Origin: Heterobilharzia americana
Lineage: Eukaryota; Platyhelminthes; Trematoda; Strigeidida; Schistosomatidae
Length of the DNA: 64,000 bases
Assembly (NCBI GenBank): GCA_944470555.2
Contig: OX104130.1
Span: 61,881,160 to 61,945,159, forward strand
Direction of reading: 5' to 3'
Shown: piece after piece, positions 11,481 through 24,154 of the stretch
How the letters are laid out: the number at the start of each line of letters is the position of its first letter
Numbering within the stretch: position 1 is the first letter of the stretch
Notes under the pieces: generated by a model
Databases searched by the model: none
Told to the model about the DNA's origin: nothing
The model's input: the letters and a program-made list of their open reading frames with translations, nothing else
Program-made: the position numbers and the translations under genes

Positions 11481-12058
11481 AAGTTTCAGGTTACATAAGT
11501 ATAATGTAGTATGGCTAAGGAAAAGCGTTCAGAAGTGTTAGTTAGTTAGTAGTGGATAGAAATTGAGTATCAATGAAACAGTTTCCTGGTGAAGTGTACT
11601 GAATGGTTATCCAGCAGTTGCTTACTATGCATTCAGCTTGACTGACTGTTTCATTGTACATTTACTATCAAGTAAATTCCTAGTAACGCTTTTCATAATT
11701 CTATAATCCACAAAATTAAAATGTATTCACGAATCATGGTTTTATCCATTTTAGAGTTGTCTTCTGAAGCAGATTATACTACTATACTAAGATAGACACA
11801 TATCACGTTTTTCAAGTGGATTCTAGATAAAGATACAAGGCAAGGCTTCTTCAGGAAACTTTCAGTGACAAAAAAGAAGTTTGAATGTGAAACTAATGTT
11901 CATCTTTGATATAAGTTCCTAGTAAATTGCATAACAAAGCTAATCTTTTTCTTCTTCTTCTTCTTCACTACCAAATTTTAGAAAGTGTTTCTCATCTAGT
12001 TAGCTGACTATTTCATCCTTTCAGCGGTCATTTTCACTTTCAAGCATACTTTAAGATG

Positions 12059-12149
<91 letters not shown>

Positions 12150-12551
12150 AACATTCTGCAGTAGGTAGATCTGTTGAAAAATTTTATGTCTCTGTAGACT
12201 TGAACCAATCGACTCAACTATTATTCACCAATGTGTCACTGTTACAAAATATTACCCAAATGTTTTGCTTCTATATAAGATTAACCCATTGCGTAAGTGA
12301 ATCTCTCCAACTAATAAGTAGCAAAGTCATTTGACTTGTCTTATGGATGTATCCGTTCTTCATAGATGATCATATTATCGTCGATCAACAACGGAAAAAG
12401 TAGAAAAACTTTTGATTAGGTTACATTTAGCCTACCTTGGTAGGCTAGTAGGTAAAGTAAGGTGTCTTAGATTTAAAGTTCACCATAAAGAGAGAAATAG
12501 ATCGTGGTACAATCAGTTGATACTGAATTTAGTGTTCGTTCTATATCTCAT
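11481..12551. other. Unassigned stretch with long (TA)n run
   Basis: AT-rich sequence includes a near-perfect (TA)n run of about 85 bp at 12061-12147. The long Tyr-Ile open frame across it is a microsatellite artefact. No gene was seen. Confidence 0.5.
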
Positions 12552-15051
12552 AACACAGGAAGAGAACTAACCATGGGTCGAGAGGCGCTAGGTGAAATGA
12601 ATGAGAATGGAGAATTGTTTGCAGAATTCTGTGCATTCAACGATTTGGTGATTGGAGGCAATGTGTTCAGGCACAAGGATATCCACAAAGCGACATAGAC
12701 TTCACCAGATGGACACACTAAAAATCAAATCGACTTTATCTCAAGCTCAAGAAAATGGAGACGCAGTCTACTTAACACAAGGTCAAGAAGAGGAGCAGAT
12801 GTAGGTTCAGACCACTACCTAGTGTAAGGAACCTTCGAAATCAAGTTAAAAGCCTTCAAGGAAGCTGGTGATAGACCTCAATTCAAGTACAACACTAGGA
12901 AACTGAAGGATGAAACTACAAAGGAGATCTTCAAAGCAGCCATCAAGACAAAATGGGAGACATCGAGGGACATCCCTGAAGAAACCTGTGTGGAAGAACA
13001 CTGGAAGTCTTTGAAAGCTATGTGGAAAGAAACCTGCACAACAGTATTAGGAAGGAAGAAGAAAGAAGACAAGGAATGGATCTCGACGGATACCTGGAAG
13101 CTGATAGAGGAGAGGAGGATGGTGAAGCAGAAGATAAACCAGTGCAAGGATGCTCAACGACAAGAGGAACTGAGTACAATGTATAAAACACTGGACAAAG
13201 AAGTGAAGAAGAGTGCACGCAAAGACAAAAGACACTTCTACGAAACACTGGCAAGTGAAGCAGAACAGGCTGCAGGTAAGAGAGACCTGACGACATTGTA
13301 TCGAATAACCAGGTTGCTATCAGGGAAGAGACCAACACAGATGAAACCAATAAAAGATGAAGAAGGAAATTTAATTACAAAAGAAGAGAAACAGAGGAAA
13401 CGATGGGCCGACCACTTCAAGAAGCTCTTGAATCGACCACCACCTGCACTTCGTCCAGAAATACCACCTGCAGCCGCTGAATTACAAGTGAACATAAATC
13501 CCCAACGAAAATGGAAGTCCTGAACGCCATAAAGCTACTGAAATGCGGGAAAGCAGCAGGACCAGATGGAATACCGCCAGAAGCACTGAGAACAGATGCA
13601 GAGACAACAGCGGACATGCTCACACCACTATTGCAGAAGGTGTGGAAGGAAGAGAAGGTACCGGACGATTGGAAGAAGGGTTACCTTGTCAAACTGCCGA
13701 AGAAGGGAGACCTCAGTGCTTGCAAGAACTGGCGCGGAATCACTCTCCTGTCCACCCCAAGCAAGTACAATATTAAGCCGCATCATCCTGGAGAGGCTTA
13801 AAGACGCACTGGATTCAAAACTGCGACCGGAACAGGCAGGCTTCAGGAAGTACAAATCATGTGCAGACCAAATTGCAACGCTTCGTATCATCATAGAACA
13901 GAGCGTAGAATGGCAATCAGCTCTCTGCCTCAACTTCATCGACTTTGAGAAGGCCTTTGACAGCGTCGACCGAGAAGTAATTTGGAAACTGCTTCACTAC
14001 TACGGAGTACCGCAAACCTTTATCCGCCTCATTCAACAACTATATGAAGATGCCACATGCCAAGTAATCCACAATGGGAAGCTCAGTGATGCCTTTGAAG
14101 TGAAGACAGGAGTGAAACAAGGTTGCCTACTATCCCCCATGATATTCCTTATTGTGGTGGACTGGATCATGCAGCAAACAGTGAGGAGCGATAAGAGGGG
14201 GATACGCTGGCTGGACTGCGGAAAAGAACCTAGAAGACTTGGATTTCGCCGATGACCTATGCCTAATGTCACATAAACTTGAAGATCTGCAGGCAAAAAC
14301 TAACAAGTTGACAGAAGAGGCAGCGAAGACGGGACTTCAGGTGAGTATAGAGAAGACAGAGGCGATGAAGATACCGCACCAACAACTCCAACAACAAACT
14401 CCAATCACCATGAACGGGAGAAACTTAAAGGAAGTAACCTCCTTCACTTATCTAGGAAGCATTGTTTCAACTACAGGCGGGACGGACGAGGACGTCAAAG
14501 TCAAAATCGGAAAAGCAAGACAGGCGTTCATTAGCCTGAAACCAGTGTGGAGATCTTCTGCACTCAGCATCTGGAACAAGATACGGATTTTCAACACCAA
14601 CGTCAAGTCAGTGCTCTTGTATGGCTCAGAGACTTGGCGCGTCACGAAAGGCATTTCCAATAAACTACAGACATTCATCAACAACTGCTTACGCTCGCTA
14701 CTGAAGATCAGATGGCCGGAAAGAATAAGCAACAAGGAACTCTGGGAACGAACCAACCAAGAAGCTATCACGCAACAAATATGCAGGAGGAAGTGGAGAT
14801 GGATTGGCCATGCACTGAGAAGGCCGACTGAGGACATCACGCGTCAGGCCCTCGAGTGGAATCCCCATGGGAAGCGACGAGTTGGGTGTCCGAGGGTGAC
14901 ATGGAGGAGGTCATGCGAGGAGGAAATGAGAGCTTCTGGGCTGTCGTGGAACCAGGTTCAAAAGATCTCAGAGAACAGAGGTCACTGGAGGCGTGCTACT
15001 GAAGCCCTATGTTCCACTAGGAACCCAAGGGACTAATAATAATAATAATAA
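12552..15051 (+). pseudogene. RTE/SR2-like LINE, best copy (D): EN, RT, C-terminal
   Basis: This is the longest readable RTE ORF in the window. It begins inside the apurinic-type endonuclease (TGRELTMGREAL, then FNDLVIGG near 12640) and reads through the linker (12990-13523). RT follows: GPDGIPPEAL (near 13560), CKNWRGI (13720), EQAGFRKYKSC (13835), FIDFEKAFDSVD (13940), KTGVKQGCLLSP (14105) and the catalytic FADD (14245-14256). The C-terminal domain has YGSETWR, WRWIGHALRR and a Cys-Pro-Arg-Val-Thr-Trp stretch. It ends at a TAA inside the (TAA)n tail. Four overlapping frames show at least three frameshifts, so it is inactive though young-looking. The missing start shows 5' truncation on insertion. 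Confidence 0.93.
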
Positions 15052-15370
15052 TCTATATCTCATGGATGGCCATTATCAAATATAACCAAGATTCGACAAC
15101 AGACATTATCCGAGCGTCTATACAAGGAGTCCATTTGCCAGGAGACACCTGTAAAACTTTTCTTATAAATCAACATTGTCTGATATTAAAATATTAATGA
15201 AAAATGTATCCTCTTTCAAATGATACTTTCAACGCATAAACGTGCTTGAATAAGTTTCCTTATAAGATTTGAAACATTAAATCGGCAACCCACATTGTAC
15301 TGGACTGTAAATATAAGTTCATGGTTGAGAATTTATCTTTTATTTAAACTAGTATATTTTAATTTACTTG

Positions 15371-15560
15371 GTTATGGCTAGTAGAGAAATACAGGATGAG
15401 CGTGTCGTCCTATTTGGGACTTCTCAGCTGGATGTACCTGCACGCCAGTAAATGATATTGTTCCCACTGAGACTCAGACATCGTACCTATTGCTTCAAGC
15501 ACCAAAGCGTTATGCCCTAGGCCACTGAGGCACAATGGCCACCTTTTGTACACCGGACTC
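15371..15560 (-). repeat. Decayed Sm-alpha hammerhead unit next to Penelope element
   Basis: On the minus strand: GGTACATCCAG, then a core changed to CTGAGAAG, stem II GTCCCAAATAGGAC intact, GAAAC changed to GACAC, and the 3' arm. The pol III-like end (TGGCCATTGTGCCTCAGTGGCC) lies right against the 5' edge of the Penelope ORF. The two catalytic-core changes predict no self-cleavage. Confidence 0.75.
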
Positions 15561-17740
15561 TATATACCAGCACAGGTCGATCAATTCGATTTGGTATAAC
15601 AACGGAGAACTACAAGTATATTAACACTGATGAACGCAAACAGTTCGAGGAGTATGTCATTACAGTCGTAGAAAAACAGTCTCAGTCGGCCAATCTTAAA
15701 CACTCCGATGGTCTGAAGCCAGTTGAAATGGAAAGTAAATTTCCGAATAATCCAGAAAAGTATGTATTTAACCACTCTCACGTTAATCTTTCGACAATTC
15801 AAATGCAAGCCCTATCGCTGGGCTCAAAGTTTTGCAGCAGTGCATCCAAGGTTAACAGATTACATACCCAAGTACAATTTGAAAATTTAATCAGCCAGAT
15901 TGTCGGTCTTACGCCTGCATCGCCGCAAGAATTCCAGCATTTCAAGTCCACTGTTCTAGATTGCTGTCACCAATTTATCAACTCCAAAATCAGTTCTAGC
16001 TCTTTATTAACCAAGGACCATATACAACAGCTAAAACTAATCAAAGATAACAGGGATATTATCATAAGCCGTCCTGATAAGGGAGGAGGCATTGTCCTAA
16101 TGAATCGTCAGGAGTATACTGATAAACTTTCCGTAATCCTCTCTGATCCCACTAAGTTTAGTAAACCCGAAGGTGAGCCCAATAAGACACATATAATTGA
16201 AACACAACTCACAAATGTCTTAAAAAGCATGAGGGATAAATCAATAATTGATCCTGATTTATATGAACGTATCCGACCGGTTGGCTCTATAATCCCACGT
16301 CTATATGGACTACCGAAGATACATAAAGCGGGATTACCTCTTCGTCCGATCCTCGATATGGCTGGTTCTCCCTATCACCGAACTGCTCAATGGTTAGCTG
16401 AAATTCTGGAACCTGTTAGAAGGCAAGTATCGAGTTTTTCTATCCGTGATACATTTCAGTTTGTTGAGGGTATTAAGGATTTTAATGCTCTAAACAAGAT
16501 GATGTTTTCATTAGACGTCACTTCATTGTTCACGAGTGTGCCACTCACCGAAACTGTCTGTTATGTATGTGACTATATTGATGCACATAATTTAGACGTA
16601 GGACTACCAACGAGCTGCTTGAAAGAGCTTTTGTTGAGGTGCACATTTAATGTCCAATTCAGTTTCAATAATGAAATCTATAGACAGAAAGATGGAATTG
16701 CGATGGGGTCACCATTGGGACCACTGCTAGCAGATTTCTTCATGTCGAAACTGGAAAATTCACAACTTCGTCAAACTATTGATAGCTTTGACTTTTATAG
16801 AAGATATATGGACGACACGTTTGTTATTTGCGACAAAAATGTAGACCTCGACGATGTGCTTCGTTCATTCAATGAATGTCATCAAGCCCTCAAGTTTACT
16901 ATAGAGAAGGAATCAGAATCAACTATTCCTTTTCTTGATGTGCTTCTCACCCGACGTCAGAATGGATACCTTAAAAGATCCATCTACAGAAAACCAACGT
17001 GGAACGGACAACTAACTAATTTTTATAGTTGGGTGCCCATCAACAGAAAAAGAAATCTTATTCACTCTCTTTGCTATCGAATAAGAAGTATCTGTAGTGA
17101 CGATTGTATCGAGAAGAGCTATCTTTTTAAAAAGCATACTTGTCGAAAACGGTTACCCTAGCCGTTTTATTGATAAAAATATGCGGGAAAGAAACACTAA
17201 ACCAGTCATCCACTCGGTCTCAAAGAAAAGATTGTTTATGAGCCTAGAGTTTAAAGGAGACCTAGCATCGGATGTACTGAAGAATCGTCTTACCAGATCA
17301 ATCAATAGGACTTTCTTCGCAGCAAGACTCAGTTGACTTTTACCAGCCGCAACCTATTCTCCACCTGCGTTAAAGACAAGCTTCCTCGTTTGGCCGCCTC
17401 TATGTGCATCTACCAGTTCACCTGCTCTTGTGGAGCAAGGTACATCGGCCGTAGCCAGAGAATGCTTTCTACACGTATACGAGAACATGTTCCTGCTTGG
17501 TTTTATAAAGGTGAAAGAAAGTCTGTTAGAAGTTCGATTCTAGAACATTTGATTGACTTCCATCACACAACAAATCCAGACGATGACTTTGAAATTATTT
17601 ATCGAATTCGCCCAAACCTCCCACGTTCTCTTCGTTTTCAACTCCTTAAAACAGCGGAGGCTTTAGCTATTCATGAACTAAGACCTGATCTGTGTGTACA
17701 AAAGAAGTATGTGCAGTCACTGTCTTTATCATGGCCATAA
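15561..17740 (+). pseudogene. Penelope-like retroelement: RT plus GIY-YIG endonuclease
   Basis: Penelope-like elements encode a telomerase-related reverse transcriptase fused to a GIY-YIG nuclease. The main frame runs from ATG 15728 to 17161 (477 residues) and is open further upstream to the satellite edge, so the 5' end is truncated. It shows the DKG box (residues 117-119, SRPDKGGG), RLYGLPKIHK (191-200), GIAMGSPLGP (about 333-342) and the catalytic YMDD (360-363). Two single-base shifts follow. One is near 17110-17135, at a T/A homopolymer. The second, near 17325-17336, restores the frame. The last block (17333-17740) carries the nuclease: CIYQFTC then ARYIGRS, followed by TRIREH and AEALAIHEL. 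It is very well preserved for the window and was probably active recently. Confidence 0.93.
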
Positions 17741-18230
17741 CATTTTCCCACCCCATTAGCTCCCCCTCCCACTTTGTTAATTTAACCTTTGTATCCTTCC
17801 TTTATCACTATTATTGTTATTATAATCGCCTTCACTTCAACTAGTTTCCGGTGTTGTTTCACTTAATTGTCTTAATCCTTTTAGAAAACATTGACTTCAT
17901 CTTGTCCAATTTGTCTAATGCCATTACATAATACTTAATTGATTTACCATTTTCAACAATTTTTTCACCCCCTTCTGAGTTATATACTCTCTATGTACCA
18001 TTCCATATATTACATAATCTATTTGTTATCATTCGCACTTCAATTGTTATTATAATCATAAATGCCTATGTCATCACCCGCTCTATTATTATTGTCATCA
18101 CCATATAGTGTTTAGTTTTCCTCACAGGATATAATTTTTTCCAAATACCATATATATACGATTGTACAGCTTGAAAATAAATTCGTTGAAAAGAGTCTCT
18201 TCGCTGAATATCTTGTTCTTGATGTTACAA
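17741..18230 (+). mobile_element. 3' UTR of Penelope-like element
   Basis: T-rich noncoding sequence follows the nuclease stop and ends near AAATTCGTTGAAAAGAGTC and the next 30 bp. A diverged version of this terminal segment recurs at 27960-28065 without any coding body, which supports its assignment to the element's 3' end. Confidence 0.6.
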
Positions 18231-18377
18231 TGGGAATTATTAAATTAATTTAATAATTGACAAATTATTAAATTATTAACAAATGGCATATTTTAGCTTT
18301 GAAAATGAATAGCTGAATATAACTTTATTTATCAGAATGACTGGACATTATCTGAAGATTCATTGTTGTAATTTACT

Positions 18378-18560
18378 CGATGATAGCAAACAATGGGAAC
18401 CAGGACATGCATTTCGTCCTAATGAATAACGCTATGACCTTTTAAACGATGGGTACTAGGTTCAGATCTCCATTGGAGCACCAACACACACTGGGTTGCA
18501 GGTACATCTAGCTGAAAATCCTCAAATCGGATAAATCACTTGTTCTAAATTGCACTGTTA
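18378..18560. repeat. Rearranged Sm-alpha hammerhead fragments
   Basis: A minus-strand 3' arm (ACCAGGACATGCATTTCGTCC, 18400-18420) is joined to a plus-strand portion (TGCAGGTACATCTAGCTGAAAATCC, about 18495-18520). The two half units face each other with the middle deleted. No complete ribozyme core remains. Confidence 0.6.
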
Positions 18561-18689
18561 ACAACCCATTAAGCAAATTATGAACAGAACATTGTTTAAA
18601 CTGATTTGGTCCAATGTCACATTTTTCAAAGTCGAACAAACAGGATCTAGTTTGAATTTAGAAGGTTTGTGGGAACTTAGAGATATTCC

Positions 18690-19440
18690 AAGTTGCTATT
18701 CATCATGGACTGACATCACTTGCAGGAACATTGGAAACCTGGGGGCACTGGACAACTCTTTCGTCCCACTATGGGACTCAGCAGTGTGCGCCCACGACCT
18801 CGTCATGGACCGAACCTGCTACATTCAGGTCCCGTGGCCAGCACATTACCGATGAGCTACTGGGTGGGGACTCAATGGTTCATATTTCCAACTTCTGTCA
18901 GTTCACGACATATCTTGACAGCTACCTAATTTCATCATTGAGTATTTGTCCTCAATGGCTATCAGGTTTGCCCAACTGGTCACGACTTCTCACTGGAACT
19001 TATTTAATCACCTCTCGAAGCTAGTCACCAATGAGCACTAGTTCGATGAACACCAACTTGAAATATCTCTAGATTGAACTAGTGCTCATTGGTGACTAGC
19101 TTCAAGAGGTAATTACATAAGTTTCAGTGAGAAGTTGTGATCAGTTAGGCAAACCTGATAGCCAGGAGGACAAACAGTCAATGATGACAGTGGATGGATG
19201 GTCGCTTTACGTAGTGAACTGGCAGAAGTTGGAGGTATGGACCATTGGATTCTGACTCATTGGCTCAATGTTAACGTGCTATTCACGTAACCTGAAGGTC
19301 CTGCTTTTGATGCCTAGGGGTACGGGGTGATGGGTATGCATTGCTGAGGAGTCCCATAATCGGGCGAAAGAGCTATCCAGTGCTCCAAGAGTTCAAATGT
19401 CCCTCCAACTGATATCAATCCATGATGAATAGCAACTTGG
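18690..19440. repeat. SINE-like palindrome, two copies head to head
   Basis: A roughly 360-bp repeat is present on minus (18690-19044) and again on plus (19076-19440). The inner ends form a perfect 28-bp inverted repeat (19017-19044 with 19076-19103) around a 31-nt loop. Each unit has a tRNA-like A box (for example GTAGCTCATCGGTAA on minus) and a GGTTCG-type B box, and ends in TGATGTCAG..GATGAATA-CAACTTG. Related copies lie at 60620-60965 and within 61508-62263. It has no coding content. Confidence 0.75.
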
Positions 19441-22400
19441 AAAATTTAAAGGGAGGATCGTGATGCCTCCTCACTGACCAGAAGTACGTATCCGCCCCCC
19501 CTCCAGCCCGTGATGAATATCAACTTGAAAAATTTACAATTTTGTTTAGAAACTTTCAGGAGCGTATACTTAAGTTTTTCGAAGCACCCCTCCTCTTTGT
19601 GTGCTCAAAAACAGTAAGATAGTTATTACTTTCCAGGTACAAAAATAGTGCATTCATCCATTATTTAAAGTCTTCTTCCGAAAGTGACTTACTTTGAGTG
19701 TTTTTATTCGACAGTAATGAAATTTATATGTAACCAGTGTTGTTGGAGTCAATGCTCCTTTTTATCAATTCATTATTTCATTATAATTAGATGTTTTTCG
19801 TCAGTAGGTATGTCCTTTCAGCAAACGGTTAACATCTACCTTTTGAATGTTTCCTTTTTCAGTTTTACTTATTGTGTGAACATGCCAGTTAATATCCACT
19901 ACTGGTACATAATTTATACAGCAACAATGCTCCTAGCAAATGTGAATTCTTGAGTTATTGTTTGATCTATGATTTTGTAACAATTGAAACGAAGATTACA
20001 GGCTGTTTTTCTTTGCAGGCTATTGATCTGACTTATTTTCATGTTAATGATATATTTGTTCACCTTTAGTGAAAAGTTTTAGTATGATCCATTTCTCTAG
20101 GTAGTTGCCTTCACAGCTCACCTTGCTTCTTTGAGCGTTAAGGTTAGATGTTGGTAATCATTAGAAAGGAAGCCCTGAACTTGGTTTTTTCACTTGTTGG
20201 TACTTATCAGAAAGGCATATCTGGTACCATGATGGGACTGGTCTTCCTTCTGTAATTTGAACACTCGTCACTCAATGCGGAAGTAAGAGGCCGTTGTCAT
20301 CTCATTCTCATATTAAACTACCTGATGTTTGCTACAGTTACCTTTCTTCCACTGGACTACACAGAACTACATGCTTGATGGCTTTTGGCGGTATATTTAA
20401 CCAGTATACTTCAAGTTAAACCCTTGATACGCTTACTACAAACGTGAGACCTCCTATTCATACTCTTCAGGATAAATGCGCTGCAAACTTGGCATCGTTT
20501 ATTCTTATCCTGACCAACATTTACTCAATTTAAAATAAACTAATGATAACAGTTACAATTATCTCATAGAACATACTGTACATGAATTAGATTCCAGTTT
20601 TACAGGTAATTGTTATGTAGGATGTCTGATTTATGTTTAGTAACGCATTATGCCCTTTCTTATCAACTCATCTCCGTAGACACTATCAGAAACCCATTGC
20701 GGGTTCGAATTTCGCTACAAAGTAAGATTTTATTATCAGCGTGCAGATACCGTTCGTCTTCTATGTTCTACGAGTTTGGCCAGGAAATACCCGAAGTTTT
20801 TACCGAAGCTTCAAGTATAATATCGTATGACTACAATATCAACTTCCACGACTTGTCTTTGCCTGATATTCAGCATAATTTGTTTTCTGATGTAAAATGA
20901 TTTTTACGAATTTTCGGAGCTATGAACATCATAAGTTGGATTCGGTACCTCACATCACCTACATGTAAAAATATTTTGTTAAACTGACAATTGTGTAGCA
21001 ACATCGAAAGTTTGGAGGTTTAATCTAGTTATAGATTAGAAGAGAAACCATAAGAAAATGTAATGATGGGTTGATTTTCACTGTTTGACGGATGCATTTT
21101 GTTAAGTAGTATGCGGTCGGTGACTTCAAAATTGAGTAAAGTGCATGACAGAGATGTGTACCCCAGACGATGAGCGACATTTTGGCATAGCAACAGACTG
21201 GTCTTTGTTCCACAAGGAATAACTGGAGGAGGTCATCAATACAGTGCTGGCTAGATATTCATCAAGTAGTTTTTTAATACTCTGAATCATAGACTTTCAA
21301 AACATTTTGAAAGGAACAGTATTCAAATGAAGGTTGGACAAAGGTTTCGTAAACTACGAGTCTGCCGTTAATGCGAGGCAAGTTTCGATTGAGGAATCTG
21401 GCTAGTTTTAGAGACTTGACAGGGGATATGCTGTGTAAAAATGGGAATGTTAGAACACTGTAATACGACCACCACAATGGGTAAGTTTTCAAAATATTTA
21501 CCAAAGTGAACTCGGTGACGTTTATCGTAACTGACTGAATTGCAACTGACAGATTTTACCCCACAAATACAAGCATCTGATATCATCTAATGATAACGGT
21601 ATGTGTTACAACTGTCTTAAAAGGAAAAATATAGATCTCTGTCATGTACTGATGGAAGTTCCAATGGAACATCTGATATTCGTTTTGAGATATACATCAG
21701 TTACTGATAAAGTTACTAAAGCTTGCAATGTGATGCCCATTAGCCTACTATCTTTTGTTGTACATATCCACATCACTTACCTTGGTCTCTATATTTCTGT
21801 CTAATTTTGTATATTCTGCTTGACCAATTGCTCGCAATTTGATCATTGTCACCTTGGACGTTGCTATGTATACTACTGATATGTATCCTTATAAGTAGCT
21901 GTGTATATATACGTCTCAGCTTTAAGGTGTTTCCGTTGCACTGACGTTCTGTGATGAATGACTATTTCCATTCTTGTATTGTATAAATGTCCAATGCTAT
22001 TTGTTTCTGTTTACTGCACTTACAATAATATAAATAACTCGGCTGATTACAAATTCTTAGCTTTTGTCTGTTTACTGCCATAGTTAAACACCTAATAATT
22101 CGATTATTAATAACCACATACAATCACCCATTAAAAAATTGAAATCAACTAGTAGAACATTGTTGTCTATATATTACATCGTTAGTCACTTTTGAGTTCT
22201 TAGCTCATTTATTCATGTGAAGTAGAGCACATCAGCCGTACCATGCAGCAGCTTGTGAAACTATTTCGTGAACACTTTCCACTCTAGGTGGCAAGGAAAG
22301 AATGGAAATCTGTCTTCACTTCTTTATCAGAACACTTAGTAAACTCAGGAAACCTTGGATTACTTTGATAAGTGCTTCAGAATGTTGTATAAACTGCGAC

Positions 22401-22616
22401 TAAGTCACCTGAAAGTTAAGATATCTGCTAATAACTCAAGCATAAGTAGTTCAAAGGTTCAAACCACCACCCTGCATTCGAAAGAACTATGTATAATCTC
22501 TTTCTTTGTCATGCTCATCGTAAACGATTCATCATTTTAGATAATTCCTTCAAGATGCAATTATATTTCATTTTGTAATCATTTGTTTATTTCCCTACAT
22601 ATTATTTAATGTTGTT
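19441..22616. other. Long AT-rich stretch without a recognisable gene
   Basis: About 3.2 kb holds only short open frames with random composition. One segment (about 21965-22125) resembles 24940-25100 next to the gypsy relic, suggesting a partial LTR (direct similarity across roughly 150 bp). The start (19450-19505) repeats fragments of the SINE-type composite. Nothing else could be assigned. Confidence 0.4.
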
Positions 22617-22708
22617 GCTTGTATTACACCGTCGTTAATTGGACCGAATTGATCAGTCTGTGTTGGCATATGGGCTCCTATGCGGATGCCTCGATATTGC
22701 CTGTCAAT
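22617..22708 (-). repeat. Sm-alpha satellite linker fragment
   Basis: TTGCTTGTATTACACCGTCG through CCTCGATATTGCCTGTC matches the linker at 24357-24451 with few differences. No ribozyme core is present. RTE copy E starts just after it. Confidence 0.65.
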
Positions 22709-22716
22709 GTATGTTT

Positions 22717-24086
22717 GCAAGAACTGGCGCGGAATCACGCTGCTGTCCACTCCAAGCAAAATATTAAGCCACATCATCTTGGAGAGACTAAAGGATGCAC
22801 TAGATTCAATACTACCACCGGAACAGGCAGGCTTCAGTAAGTACAAATCATGTGCCGACCAAATTGCAACTCTACATTACGCAATCATCATAGAACAAAG
22901 TATAGAATGGCAGTCAACTGTCGACCTCAACTTCATCGACTTTGGGAAGGCCTTTGACAGCATCGACCGAGAAGTAATTTAGAAACTGCTTCAACAATAT
23001 GCAATATCACAAACCTTCAGCAACCTCATTCAACAACCACATGAAAACGCCACATGATAAGTAATTCACAATGGACAGCTCAGTGGTGTCTTCAAAGTGA
23101 AGACAGGAAGGAGTGAGTCAAGGCTGTCTACTATCACCAATGATATTCCTGATTGTGGTTGACTGGATCATGCAACAAACAGTGAGGAGCGGGAAGAGGG
23201 GGATATGCTGGACTGCGGAAAAGAACCTAAAAGATTTGCATTTCGCTAAAGATGACTTGTCTGATGTCGAAAAAATTTGAAGATCTACAGGCAAAAACTA
23301 ACAAGTTGATAGAAGAGGCGGGGCAGCGAAGACGGGACACCATTCAAGTGAATATCGAGAAGACAGAGGTGATGAAGATACCCAACAAACAACACCACCA
23401 CCAACAACAAGCTCCAATCACCATGAACGGGGAAACTTAAAGGAAGTAACCTCCTTCACCTATCTGGGAAGTACTGTTTCAACTACAGGCGATGCAGGCA
23501 CAGACGAGAACGTCAAAGCCAGGCAGGATCGGAAAAGCAAGACAGGCGTTCATTAGCCTGAAACCAGTGTGGAGATCGACTGCACTGCACTCAGCATATG
23601 GAAAAAGATACGGATTTTCAACACCAACGTCAAGTCAGTGCTCCTGTATGGTTCAGAGACTTGACGCTTTGAGAAAAGATTTCCAACAAGCTGCAGACAT
23701 TCATCAACAACTGCTTACGCTAGCTCGTTACTGAAGCTCAGATGAGAAGGCCAGAAAGAATAATGAACAAGGAACTCTGGCCTGCCGATGAACCAACCAA
23801 GAACCTATCACTCAACAAATATGCAGTTGAAGGAAGTGGAGATGGATTGGGCATACACTGAGAAGGCCGACTGGGGAAATCACGCACCAGGCCAGGTTGT
23901 CGAGTGAAACCCCGATGGGTACGACGAGTTGGGTGTCCCAGGTGAGGGTGACATGGAGGAGATCGTGCGAGGAGGAAGTGAGAACTTGTGGGCTGTCATG
24001 GAGCCAGGTTCAACAGATTTCAGAGAAGAGAGTGGGATGGAGACGTGCTACTGAAGCCCAATGTTCCATTAGGAACCCAACGAACA

Positions 24087-24134
<48 letters not shown>

Positions 24135-24153
24135 GATAATAATAATAATAATA
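22717..24153 (+). mobile_element. RTE/SR2-like LINE, copy E, same 5' start as copy C
   Basis: This copy begins at TTTGCAAGAACTGGCGC, the same internal point as copy C. It also shares copy C's diagnostic change in the RT region (CACATGATAAGTAATTCACA where copy D reads CACATGCCAAGTAATCCACA). Motifs are PEQAGFSKYKSC, FIDFGKAFDSID and a damaged catalytic box region (TTTCGCTAAAGATGAC). It ends in a long (AAT)n tail, 24088-24153. It lacks the G-rich tract of copies A-C. Multiple frameshifts make it inactive. Confidence 0.92.
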
Positions 24154-24154
24154 G

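Noticed and set aside
12008..12217. 69-residue minus-strand ORF with a long Tyr-Ile repeat
   Set aside because: It is the translation of a (TA)n microsatellite and has no flanking coding signal.
17097..17336. Separate small gene between the Penelope RT and nuclease
   Set aside because: It is the frame-shifted middle of the same polyprotein, bounded by two single-base shifts.
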